The position numbers and the translations under genes were made by a program. The notes beneath the pieces were generated by a model. That model ran no database searches, had not been told where the DNA came from, and saw only the letters and a program-made list of their open reading frames with translations. This document shows, piece after piece, positions 20,507-29,375 of a stretch of DNA of 64,000 nt (positions are counted from its first letter, which is position 1; every line of letters starts with the position of its first letter). The stretch comes from Eutreptiella sp. 'Long Island Sound 2002' (lineage: Eukaryota; Euglenozoa; Euglenophyceae; Eutreptiales; Eutreptiaceae), in NCBI GenBank assembly GCA_964036045.1, contig OZ038382.1, positions 115,118,587-115,182,586 of the forward strand. Direction: 5' to 3'.

Positions 20507-21091
20507 TCATAAGGCAAATTGCGTTACTGGTATGACCTGAGACTGACACAGAAGATGAGTAACGTGTTTTTTTATACTGGCCGAAAAGATTTTCCACAAA
20601 GTGTGGAAATTGAGAAGAGGTCTGGCATTTGTGATGGGACCATGAGGTAATTTATTGGGGAGAGCGTAAAAGTCTCCCCAATATATACCGTCCATGTCCC
20701 CTCCTGCCAACCATGTGTTGTAAAGCTGTACCAAGTGTAATAACTGCGAATCTGACAAGAAATTCACCATTCGGGCCTCTAACAGGTTTCGAAATGGAGT
20801 GGATCCTGGAAACTTTTTGAGCACTTTGCGTAGAAAACTTACCGTAAGTGTGAGAGGGGGAAACTGAGGGGGATCCCACTGGACCCATTGCAGAATATCA
20901 TTGCGGTTCATATATAAAGCTGGTGAAAGATGTCGTTGACGAAATTGATCCAATGCAACCAAACCAATCATGTCTGCATGTGCATTGTGCTGTGATACAT
21001 ATGTAGGCTCAAGTGATGCATTGTATGGTTGTCGAAATATTTTTCGGTAAAGGGGTTTTCTAGGTGCTTGCGCACCTGCTGACCCCCCCAA
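20507..21091 (-). CDS. LINE-A ORF2: N-terminal reverse transcriptase segment
   Basis: This frame holds the fingers region of RT, ending with LPNKLPHGPITNARPLLN, FHTLWKIFSASIKKHV and VTQFAL just before the TGA. Upstream it contains SFLRKVLKKFPGSTPF, the usual segment leading into RT. The first in-frame codon listed is TTG, not ATG, and the frame lies one base off the endonuclease frame, so it is a continuation of ORF2 across the C7 run at 21083-21089 (G7 in the sense strand). The TGA after VTQFAL sits where a coding residue is expected, because RT continues immediately in the same frame. Confidence 0.8.
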   Translation of the reverse strand: MGGSAGAQAPRKPLYRKIFRQPYNASLEPTYVSQHNAHADMIGLVALDQFRQRHLSPALYMNRNDILQWVQWDPPQFPPLTLTVSFLRKVLKKFPGSTPFRNLLEARMVNFLSDSQLLHLVQLYNTWLAGGDMDGIYWGDFYALPNKLPHGPITNARPLLNFHTLWKIFSASIKKHVTHLLCQSQVIPVTQFAL

Positions 21092-22844
21092 AATTGTTGA
21101 GGGAAACCCGAATCTTGTTCTCCAAATGTATCATATCCCATGCTCGCCATATCTGTGATCTATGCTTCTGTAACTGCTGTGCCTGTGTTATATGTAACCA
21201 CCACTGTGGGTGCTCTGTGATGTATGCTTGCATTCTTTGCATAGCCTTTTGCACTAACATGGGGGTTGAATATGCATCACATGGCTGCCCAAATACCTGC
21301 GTGGCTGCCTGTAAAATTGCATGTGTGAAACTTTGCACCGTGATATCCAATGTGTCTGATGCATGCTGTGTGTATTCTTTATCGAAAACTCTCTGGAAAT
21401 GAGCCAACTGAGTGGCTGTAATTTCCACAGGTATGACATACCTATTGGTAGCATGGGTGCATTCCGGAGGGGGTAATGGGGTCACATCATATATACTCAG
21501 AATTAATGGGAAGTGATCAGAAGGGAACGAACAACGATGAATCACCTGTGTTATAGGAGGTGTGGTGTGTGTGACGGAAACCATGAAGTGATCCAATGCG
21601 CCAACATGCCCCTGTGCTGATACCCATGTGGGTCCTTGTGATTGTTTCTTTACTGGATGTATGTTGGTATCTAGAAATGCATCGAGTATGGCTTCTGTGC
21701 GGGCGGGGCTGGATATGGGACAATCATCATCCCAACCCGGATTCTGATTGAAGTCACCACCTACTACAGTGTACCAGTAGGCAGAAATCAAGAATGGTGC
21801 GACCCAGTTCAAGGTTGCTCTTATTTTGTGTGCCTCTGCTTTAGATTTGAGGTACAAATTTACTACCTGAAAGGGTTTGTCATTGTACAAAAAGCGAACC
21901 ACAATGGCTGGATGATCTGGGGAGAAAGGTTGCTCTTGCATCTGTATTCCCAACACTCTGCGTAGCAAAACTGCTACTCCCAATGAATTCCGGTCTGTAT
22001 GCGTGTGAAATGCCATATATAGAGGATGGAACATGAAATCTGAGGGGAGTTTTCCTATCTCCTGCAACATGACAATGTCTGGGAATTCCATCTCTTTAAT
22101 CCATACATGTAACTGTTTTGTCTTGTCTCGGATACTGATCTGAACATTGAATGATATGCATCGGACCGGCGACGTCTCATGAGCATTTTTTTCTTGGGCA
22201 GTGCAGTGAGGGACTGATACAATGTCCATTGTGTGTAACATGGACTGTCTCAATCTCTGTGGCAATTTTCCGGGTATTTTTAAAATCCTGCGTATGATGC
22301 GTGGTTTGAATATTGCCACCATGAGAGTACTGGCTGCACCTGTGAGCATTGTATGTGTGATGGAATACTGTGTGAACCAGTACATAGGCAATATGAGCGA
22401 GTGTCCGGTGGGTACACGAATTGCAAATTGTGTACTTGTTTTTGTGCATCCTGAGATCTGCATAGCACCTTTCAGCTGAATGTAATAAAGCACATCAGCC
22501 CATTGAGTTAACAATGGAGCTGGCTGGTGTGTGTGCTTGAAATAATGGATGTGTATCAATCCAGCAGGGACTCGCAAAAGAGACAGAAGTTCCGCAGGAA
22601 CTTCTCGGAAACTTACACACCGGTTGTTCTGAAACTGAAAACCCCACTGAGTGTCAATGGCATTCCCAGTCAGAGGAGACACATACAATATTACTTGCTG
22701 TATCGGAAATTCTGACGGAAAGGGAACTGAATGTGGGGGGCTTTTAAGGTTGCCAGGGGTTTGGCCATCCTTGCTGTTCAGGTGTAGATGGCCAGGCATG
22801 GTTATGTACCGGTGCTTGTTGTGGTGCCCAATGATGCTGTGCAT
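21060..22844 (-). CDS. LINE-A ORF2: N-terminal domain and EEP endonuclease
   Basis: The first ATG of this frame is at 22844-22842, one base after the ORF1 stop TAG (22848-22846), giving TAGCATG. About 230 residues of unassigned sequence precede the endonuclease. EEP motifs in order (numbered from 22865, seven codons upstream of that ATG): CISFNV (Asn240), MLQEIG (Gln268-Glu269), VVGGDFNQNPG (Asp371, Asn373), GALDHFMV (Asp425, His426) and FPSDHFPL (Asp450, His451). This is the apurinic-type endonuclease that nicks target DNA for target-primed reverse transcription. The frame runs into TAG at 21062-21060 after the G7 run; RT continues in the neighbouring frame. Confidence 0.85.
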   Translation of the reverse strand: MHSIIGHHNKHRYITMPGHLHLNSKDGQTPGNLKSPPHSVPFPSEFPIQQVILYVSPLTGNAIDTQWGFQFQNNRCVSFREVPAELLSLLRVPAGLIHIHYFKHTHQPAPLLTQWADVLYYIQLKGAMQISGCTKTSTQFAIRVPTGHSLILPMYWFTQYSITHTMLTGAASTLMVAIFKPRIIRRILKIPGKLPQRLRQSMLHTMDIVSVPHCTAQEKNAHETSPVRCISFNVQISIRDKTKQLHVWIKEMEFPDIVMLQEIGKLPSDFMFHPLYMAFHTHTDRNSLGVAVLLRRVLGIQMQEQPFSPDHPAIVVRFLYNDKPFQVVNLYLKSKAEAHKIRATLNWVAPFLISAYWYTVVGGDFNQNPGWDDDCPISSPARTEAILDAFLDTNIHPVKKQSQGPTWVSAQGHVGALDHFMVSVTHTTPPITQVIHRCSFPSDHFPLILSIYDVTPLPPPECTHATNRYVIPVEITATQLAHFQRVFDKEYTQHASDTLDITVQSFTHAILQAATQVFGQPCDAYSTPMLVQKAMQRMQAYITEHPQWWLHITQAQQLQKHRSQIWRAWDMIHLENKIRVSLNNFGGVSRCAST

Positions 22845-22845
22845 G

Positions 22846-25016
22846 CTAATGGGGTTGCCAGCCACTTGTGGTGGGAAGGCGAAAATGCTGTGGATTGGTA
22901 TCTTTTACCCTCCTGTCTGGTGATGGGGACCTGGATCTAGAACGAGAGTAATGTTTCTTTCCGTTTTTCTTTCGTTTTGGAGATCGTGATTTCGATCTGG
23001 ATCGGCTCCGCTTCTTCTTGTGTGAGTTCTCCTTCTTTTTTGTACTGCTCTCTCTCCGATTTCTGTGGTCATCGGATTGATCCGATTCACTTGAATCATC
23101 ATTCCCTTTTTTTGTTTTTTTTTTCCAGATGAATGGCTGGCTTCTGGCGTAAAATATGAGGCTTGATGAAATCCCCTGGGAACCCATGGGGACCAGGGTT
23201 GTTTGGTGGCTTTTTTCCAATTGATTCGCCACCCTGAAACGACTGTCATACCTGGTGTATTGGCTTGATCTTTTCCGTCCTCTGAGACTCCTAACATACA
23301 GAAAGACCGTGTGCCTTTCACTGAGTCATCTGTGATGGAGCACAGGTTGTTTCCGAATACTGGTCTTAATGCAGTGCCCAAAATCCGGGCAGATATATCA
23401 TGCTCTGGGGGGTCCATCACTGCATTCCATGCCACAAGGATACATATAGGAAATTTGGCAGGGTCTGATGACCTGGATTGAGATGTCTGTGCTGCTTGCT
23501 GATTTCTGTGTTCTGCCTGCTTGACAATGGTATGACCCGTCGAGATCGGGTCTTGGGGGGTTTCCTGCTCTGCCTGTGTGAAGAAATCTTTGATAACATG
23601 ATCCAATTTGGGATGTGTAGTATGCATGTTGAGAGTGTTCCATTGCTCATGTAGATCCGTAGGTGAGAGGTTACGAATCTCTGGCATGTTCAGGCTGACC
23701 GTCATGTGGAGCTTTTTGGCAAAGCCACTGATTTTCTCTGTAGGCTGGTGATTGATCCATTTCAATAGTTTGTGCATAGGTGGTGAACCTGGAATCTGTG
23801 TTTTTACTGTAGGAACTGGTGTTTTATCTTGAGCTGACTGAGGTGTGTTGTGTGTGGGTGACTCTCCTACTGGATCAGTATCATTCAAATACTTCAGTAA
23901 GTTTACTGTAGTGGGCCTGTGCTCTGATATGAGTGCTGTGATAATGGGAAGCAAGTCCTGCCTGATACCTGTGACTGCTAAAAAAGTTGAGACAAGAGGA
24001 ACAGAAGCCATATATTTGGCATGGAGTGGGGGGAGACACGTGAAAGGAGTGGGAGAAGACTCTTTCAAGAGGTCCACCAGACTTGGGGACGGTTGGCCTT
24101 CCCACTCACTTGCTTTCTGTCTGATTCTGACCAACATGGCGAATGCATTTGCGAAGTTCTCTGTGAGCTGTGGAAGCGTTAGTTCAGCTGTTTCGGATCT
24201 GTCTCTCATTTCTTGAAGCTCTGCTTGTAGAATCTTGATAGTGCTCTGCAATTCTTCGATCTGTTTGCTTTGCAATTTTATCATGTTCTCTGCTTGCCGA
24301 TGTTGCGTCTTGATATGATCCAGGTCCGCCTTGGTTGTTTCCAATCTTTGAGCATTCATACGCTGTGTGAAATGCTCCGGAATGAGAGGTTCTTCCTCTT
24401 TCTGCGAAAAACCATCATCCAATGCCTGCAATAGGTCTGCACTCGTTCTGCTTGTTTTCTTCATGTCCAGCAAATTGGGGCTGTTTAGCAAGTCGATATA
24501 GTTGTCCTTTGGCTTGAGCAATGCTGCAGTAGGAGCAGTAATCCATGAAGGTTTTTCCCCAGGCCAGGCTTCTTCAAAAACCGCTTCTGTTGCCACTTCC
24601 AAGATGGATTGGCGAATGATATCTTGAGCTTTGTTCTGGTTCATCGCTTGTACGATTCCCTTGTTTCTGAGTGCATTTTGCTTGTACGGAGGAGCCAATT
24701 CATCACTTGCCCATGCCAACAGATGATGATAAATTTGCAGATAATCCGATCGTGTGACAGTGGCAGTGCCTGTGAATGGTACAGTGTCTGGTATTCGGAA
24801 CAGTTGTTCCTGAATACACTGTAGCCCAGACTTTTGTAATTCTCCCCATATTGTCTTGAGATGTACAGGAAGAGACTGTTCCATTGGTGTCAGCACAATG
24901 TTCTTGAAGAGTGTAGTATTCACCTTCTTGTATTCTTGTCCCTTATTCTGCAGGAGCTTGCCAAATGTATCCTTGATCTCACTGTTCCCGATCTTTCGAT
25001 ACGTTTGATCCCACAT
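22846..25016 (-). CDS. LINE-A ORF1: coiled-coil protein with RS-rich tail
   Basis: ATG at 25016-25014 opens about 637 codons with a clear coiled coil near residues 215-290 (heptad-like LETTKADLDHIKTQHRQAEN and following Leu/Gln/Glu-rich sequence). At the A10-C-A7 run (23124-23107 on the plus strand) the protein-like signal moves to the neighbouring frame. That frame gives an acidic stretch and an Arg-Ser-rich tail (KKRSRSRSKSRSPKRKK, SRSRSRSPSPDRR) and stops at TAG 22848-22846. The original frame instead runs on to 22905 with ordinary basic sequence. LINE ORF1 proteins bind element RNA; an RS-type tail is unusual and would suit RNA or splicing-factor interaction (inference). Confidence 0.75.
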
Positions 25017-25028
25017 CTTGACAATATT

Positions 25029-25484
25029 TCACATTGATGGTAGCTGCACTTGTATGTGTGCCAAAAGAGCTGGAGAGCGGGCTAGAGCGATTGGTATGTG
25101 TTCCACTTGCTGCTTCTTCTTTTCTTGCATGACTTCAGCTGTCACAGTGAGCAGGTATCCTTGTGGGGCCAATAGTACATTTATGCTGGAGACATAACTG
25201 ATCTTGCCGACTATGGTAGTCCATCTGAGAGCATCACAGAGAGCTTGTACTTGTATTCCAGGCGCGAATGCAGCTGGTAAAGCACTTTCAGCTTCCTTGT
25301 ACACATGAGCAGGAGTGAGATCAATGTACTCTGTGAGAAGTCTCTGTAACTCTGGGTCTGATGAGTCTGCAAGCAGCTGCAACAAAGAAGCTTGATAGGG
25401 GACATGTTCCATGTCTGTACACGGGACATGTAGGAAGTGATGTACTGAGGGAAATTTGTTCACTGATGAACCTGATTGACACAT
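25029..25484 (-). CDS. LINE-A ORF1 N-terminal segment (or separate small ORF)
   Basis: ATG at 25484 opens 151 codons ending in TGA at 25031-25029. The next ATG (25016) lies four codons downstream in the same frame, so this is either a separate small upstream ORF or the N-terminus of ORF1 cut by one nonsense codon. Sequence: Leu-rich first half (SLLQLLADSSDPELQRLLTE), then a globular-looking VVxx/ILxx region and a basic MQEKKKQQVEH segment. No known domain recognised. Confidence 0.55.
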   Translation of the reverse strand: MCQSGSSVNKFPSVHHFLHVPCTDMEHVPYQASLLQLLADSSDPELQRLLTEYIDLTPAHVYKEAESALPAAFAPGIQVQALCDALRWTTIVGKISYVSSINVLLAPQGYLLTVTAEVMQEKKKQQVEHIPIALARSPALLAHIQVQLPSM

Positions 25485-25810
25485 GACAATATATGTGTAT
25501 CATATATTGTATAGCTTGTTGAAGAGTAAGGAAAGGGAAGCACTGGCCGCATGGGGTATGTTCTGATGAACACAGAGCCACTCTGGCTATTCTATGATAG
25601 TGAAACTGACCGCACGGGTTGCACTGTGTGCCTTTCCGCTCTGGTCTGTGATCCTAATAACTAATGATTGTGCATGCCAGGTTTCAGGAAACACGACGAA
25701 TATAACCACTCTACTATTGGACGAGTTCAGTGCTACTAGCTGTCTGACTTCTCATCTGGCTCTAAGTCTGGTATCTCCAATTGTCTACATTATTACGAAC
25801 TACACTGTCG
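25485..25810. other. 5' flank of LINE-A, no feature recognised
   Basis: It should contain the LINE-A 5' untranslated region and its junction with host DNA. A short ATATATTGTAT-type segment lies at 25487-25510. No boundary or duplication is visible. Confidence 0.35.
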
Positions 25811-25814
25811 GTTG

Positions 25815-25909
25815 CCACGTGCTTCAGCGGGAAAACGCTGGAGCTCCACTCGCGGGATCCTGGTTTCGATTCCCGGCCACCACGAGCAGTTTCCGCCGTT
25901 CGTGGTGGC
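25815..25909 (+). mobile_element. tRNA-like SINE head followed by a 10-bp-stem hairpin
   Basis: An A-box-like segment GTGCTTCAGCGGGA (about 25820-25833) and a B-box-like GGTTTCGATTCCC (25862-25874, one extra T) are spaced as in tRNA-derived SINEs. Immediately after, GCCACCACGA (25876-25885) and TCGTGGTGGC (25900-25909) form a perfect 10-bp inverted repeat. The downstream GTGGGCGGTGGC.GGGCGCACTGC (about 25945) recurs at about 26131 next to the second tRNA-like head. Confidence 0.45.
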
Positions 25910-26021
25910 TCACGGACGGGTGGTGTGGCAACCTCCCACCACCTGTGGGCGGTGGCGGGGCGCACTGCTGCAGGCAGTGGGCAGGCATTTTTTTTCTCCT
26001 GATCATGACCAAAAAAGGGGG

Positions 26022-26066
26022 TTTGTCAAAAGAGAAGCTAAAAGAGAAGCTAAAAGAGAAGCAACA
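26022..26066 (+). repeat. three copies of a ~12-bp purine-rich unit
   Basis: AAAAGAGAAGCT occurs three times in succession (about 26028-26062), ending in AAAAGAGAAGCAAC. A simple tandem duplication between the two SINE-like heads. Confidence 0.75.
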
Positions 26067-26163
26067 TCCCAAAGTGGCTCCGGTCACTCATGTCTGTACC
26101 AAAACGGGAGACGTCGCGGCCTTCTGTCAGTTGTGGGCGGTGGCCGGGCGCACTGCAGTCAGT

Positions 26164-26225
26164 GGGAGTCGAACCGACGATCTTTCTGTTGACGAGTCTA
26201 TGTTGTACCACTAGGCCGCTCCGTC
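26164..26225 (-). mobile_element. tRNA-derived SINE-like head
   Basis: Minus strand: A-box AGCGGCCTAGTGGT (26220-26207) and B-box GTCGGTTCGACTCCC (26178-26164), with a CTCGTCAACAG anticodon-like segment between. Box sequences match RNA polymerase III internal promoter consensus closely. T-stem pairing is poor, so a functional tRNA is unlikely. Confidence 0.55.
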
Positions 26226-26599
26226 TCCATGCCGTAGTCACGCATACCGGTTGCACTCGGATCTTGCAGAAAAAGAAAACTAAGCTATCAAGTCGCACCC
26301 AGGGCTCAGTGCCGCAGAGCATCCACAGGCACCGGCGCCAGCTTTACTTTGGGGGTAGTGTACAATCCCCAGGGATTATGCACACAGGCTTGGCGGTTCC
26401 ACTGTACACAATATTATCAATATCTCTAAGGGGTCTTGTGTGTTTAGAATCTGCTGGTCCCCCCTTATTGACATTGGTAATAGTGGACCCGTGCTCCCTG
26501 CTTCGTACTGCCATCTGTTGAGTGTCTTGTCGCTCCCCTTTTCCGGTCTGTTGGCGCAGTTCTGAGCACTGTCGGGCCCTCACACCACGTCAAGGTCAC

Positions 26600-27120
26600 C
26601 GGCCCTAGGGTCTGAGTAGGGCGTGAGGGTGGAGGGGGGGAGGGGGGGGGGCTCCCCGCTGTCCCCCCCTGGTCCCCCGGTGCTGCTCTCCGGTGGCTGC
26701 GGGGGGCGGGCTGACAGTCTTGGCTCCGGGGGGCCAGCCGTTGACGGGGGGCGGCACACTCCCCTCCCGCTCCCCTTCCACCCATCGGGTGTTAGGTTGT
26801 CGTGCGGGCCCTCACCCTTGGGCCCCTAGCTCTTCTAGCTGCTGTCGCCTCGTCGCATGGCACCGGATGGCGGGCTGGCGGTCCGGGTTAGCAATTATTG
26901 GTTAGCGGCCTGCGGGTCAGTGGGGTCCCCTCGTCGCGCGCGTCCACGTGCTCGTGGCTTCCGCGCTCTCCCCTACCGGTGTGGCGCACATCCCCCCGCT
27001 GTGCGAACGGCGGGGGGGCGGGTCGGGGGGCCCAGGACTGCCAGGGGGGTGTCCCGCGCCGCTGGTCGTCTCCCACCCCCCTGTGCCCGCCGCCAGAGAC
27101 CATTGCCGCCGGGCGCGGCT
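26600..27120. other. GC-rich LINE-like 3' sequence, no frame assigned
   Basis: Base composition matches the LINE tail to its right, and this could be its 3' untranslated region. The left edge, near 26560-26600, is inferred only from the change in GC content. Confidence 0.35.
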
Positions 27121-27121
27121 G

Positions 27122-27358
27122 TCACCTGCGGCGCCGCTTGTGTCCGGGCTGGGGCTGCAGCAGCGGCGGGTTTCTCTGGCGGTAGCGCCAGTGGGTGAGG
27201 GCGGTGCGCAAGACCCGTGGGAGCCAGTTGTTGGCCTCCGCGTCTGTGTCGCGGAGCACCGCCCCCCCCTCCAAGAAAGCCGGCCATGTCGGCTCCCGGT
27301 CGGGCCACCATGCTCGAATCACGTCCCAGAGGACCCTTTCGTGGTCCTCCTGGGCCAC
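27122..27358 (-). pseudogene. C-terminal tail of a LINE ORF2 (separate LINE copy)
   Basis: The frame reads AQEDHERVLWDVIRAWW, WPAFLEGGAVL and NNWLPRVLRTALTHWRYRQR, and ends with a basic KRRRR stop at 27122. A His followed by [VL]-LW-[DC] and then a W-x-x-x-L-x-x-x-L-x-x-W-x-x-R segment is the usual end of LINE ORF2, after the C-terminal zinc finger. LINE-B already has such a tail at 31.7-31.2 kb, so this is probably the remnant of another copy. Upstream frames (27650-27393) are GC-rich and not assigned. Confidence 0.5.
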
Positions 27359-28008
27359 TCAGCCCCCCGGGGGCACCTTCCGGCTGCCCCCATCACTCCG
27401 GAGGAGCACGGCATCGAAAGGGCCGGTTCCTCAGCCGCCTGCTGGTCCCCGAGGTGGCGCAGCCCAGCCACCCATACACCTCCACCACCAGGGGGAGGGT
27501 CCCGCCCCCCAGGGGGTCCCGGATTGCGTCCCAGTCCCGGGCCCAATCGCCCCGGGCCCCCTCTGCGCCCCGTGCCGGCTCCGCCTGCGGCCCCTGCACC
27601 TGTGGCGCCGGCGCTGCGGCAGACCCCCGCGCCGCCGGGGCAGCGGTCATCCGCGCCGGCTCTGCCCTTGGCTCTCGTGCCGCGGGAGCGGGGCCGCGCG
27701 GGGAGCCGCCGTGCGGGTGGGGGGCCGGCTGGTAGGGGGGTTGGGGGGGGTTGGGGGGGGACTAGGTCCCCGGCGTCAGGGTCGATGTTGTAGAGGTGGG
27801 CGTGCTGGTGGTGGTGGTGGTGGCTGTGGTGCGCCGGCATATGCTGGATACCGGGGGGGATGCACAGCACGGGCTGGACGTGCGGCTGCCGGGGCGCCCT
27901 GCTCCCCATCCCTCGCCCTACGCCCTGCCCGTTTTCCCTTGCCCCCACGCCCCGCCCTGCGTGTCTCCAGAGGCCTACGTCGCCCTTCCCCCCCTTGCCC
28001 CTGGGTCT

Positions 28009-29162
28009 CTACCCGGCCCCTAGCCCCTTGTTTGGGCGCACTCCCTCCCCTTTGCCCTCTCGTCCATGACGCGGGTCCCGACCTCTGTCACCCGTGCCCT
28101 TGCTGGTTCCGCTGACGCCCGTGTCCTTCCCGCGTCCTTGCCCGTGTCCTTGGCGGTGTCCTCGTCCGCTCACCGCGCCCTGGCCCACCCCGTGCACCCC
28201 GATGCCGCCGGCCTTGGCGCCCTGCTCATGTCCTTGCGCCCGTCCCTTGGCGCTGCTGCTCGCGCCGGCGTCCTTCCTGTGTGCTTGCCCTTTCCCCGTG
28301 CTGTGTCCTGCGTCCCGTTGCCCGCTGCTCGTGTCCACACCTGCCCCGTTTGCCTGTCCTCGAACGCTGCCGCTGGCCTTGGGGCCTTGCCCGTGCTCTT
28401 GCCCTCTCTCCTTGCCGTGTGCGCCCTGGCCTGTCCCCTGGGTCCGTCCCTGAGTGCTCCCCCTGTCGCCTCCCGCCCCTCGCTCCGCACTCCCGTGGCT
28501 GGTACCCTGCCCCCCCCCTGCGCCGCTCCCCCCCTCGTGGATCGCGCGCAGTGCGTCCCGCTGCCGCTGCAGCTGCTGCAGCGTGATGCCCGGCGGCGTA
28601 CGCGTGGGTGCCGCGGGGCGGACGGGCTGCGACCTCCCCTTGGGAAAGGCGGCCTTGGGCGGGTACGGCTTGGGGGGTCTGGTGTGGGTGTTGCTTGGTT
28701 TGGTGTGGGCGCGGTACTTGGCGCCCTCCCTGCCCTCTGCTGCGGCTGCGGCGGCTCCCGGCCCGGCGCTTGGCGCCCGCGCGGAGCCCGTCCCACGCGC
28801 TGGCGGCGTGCAGGGGGCCGCAGTGTGGCCGGCCGGGGCCCCGGCACGGCTTGCCTCGGCCGCGGTCTCAGCTCCTTGTACAACTGGGGCCTCTTTCGAG
28901 GCGGGGCGGCAGGGGCCGGGGCCTGAGCGGCCCGCGCGGCCTCCTCGGGCGGCACGGGCTTCTGGAACGGCGGCCCGGGGTTGGCGGGGGCTGCCCAGGG
29001 CTGCCCGGCCGGCACCCTGACCGGCACCGCGGCCTCCGCTAGCCGCCGCTCTTCGCGCTCCGCGAGGGTCTCCCCCGTTTTTCCCGGGGAGACGGGGGAG
29101 GGGGAGCGGAACCGGCGCTGGTGGCGGTCGTCTCGCTGGGGGGAGCCATCGGAGTCCGACAT
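28009..29162 (-). pseudogene. LINE ORF1-like low-complexity protein, frameshifted
   Basis: ATG at 29162-29160 starts MSDSDGSPQRDDRHQRRF and continues through a charged Pro/Ala-rich region (TLAEREERRLAEAAVPVR, KRPQLYKELRPR). From about 28750 the protein-like signal is in the neighbouring frame: HTRPPKPYPPKAAFPKGRSQ, then ITLQQLQRQRDALRAIHEGG, then a long Gly/Gln/His/Lys-rich repeat (GHRQGHGQGRGK type) to the stop at 28009. RNA-binding low-complexity tails of this sort occur in retroelement ORF1/Gag proteins. It lies upstream, on its strand, of the LINE tail at 27.4 kb, so it may be ORF1 of that otherwise deleted copy, or a further LINE-B ORF. Confidence 0.4.
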
Positions 29163-29375
29163 CACTGTTAGCCTGGTAGGCATGCGTGGTTGCAGGTGTG
29201 TCCCTTCCACTACCTTCTAGTGCATCATTGGCGTGCCGTGGGCAGTGCCGTGTAGTGCTGCGCGTGGAGGAGAGGGGGAGGGGAGGGGGGGGCTGGCAGT
29301 GGTGTTGATTTCCTGTGGGCAGGGGTCGGAGGTCATCCACCGGCACTGGGGCGGGAGGCGGGCGAGCCACGCGGC

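Larger units (their letters stand above)
17495..25484 (-). mobile_element. LINE-A: non-LTR retrotransposon with EEP endonuclease, RT and RNase H
   Basis: Reading leftward, the element has ORF1 (25484-22846: a short frame, a coiled-coil segment, an RS-rich tail) and ORF2 (22844-17495: EEP endonuclease, reverse transcriptase with YMDD, RNase H, CCHC finger, C-terminal extension). Disruptions are few: in-frame TGA at 25031-25029, 20509-20507 and 18136-18134, a frameshift in a T10/T7 run at 23107-23124, and one in a C7 run at 21083-21089. Domain order fits RNase H-bearing LINE clades (I-like in a broad sense); I do not assign a clade. Both ends are undefined. Confidence 0.9.
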
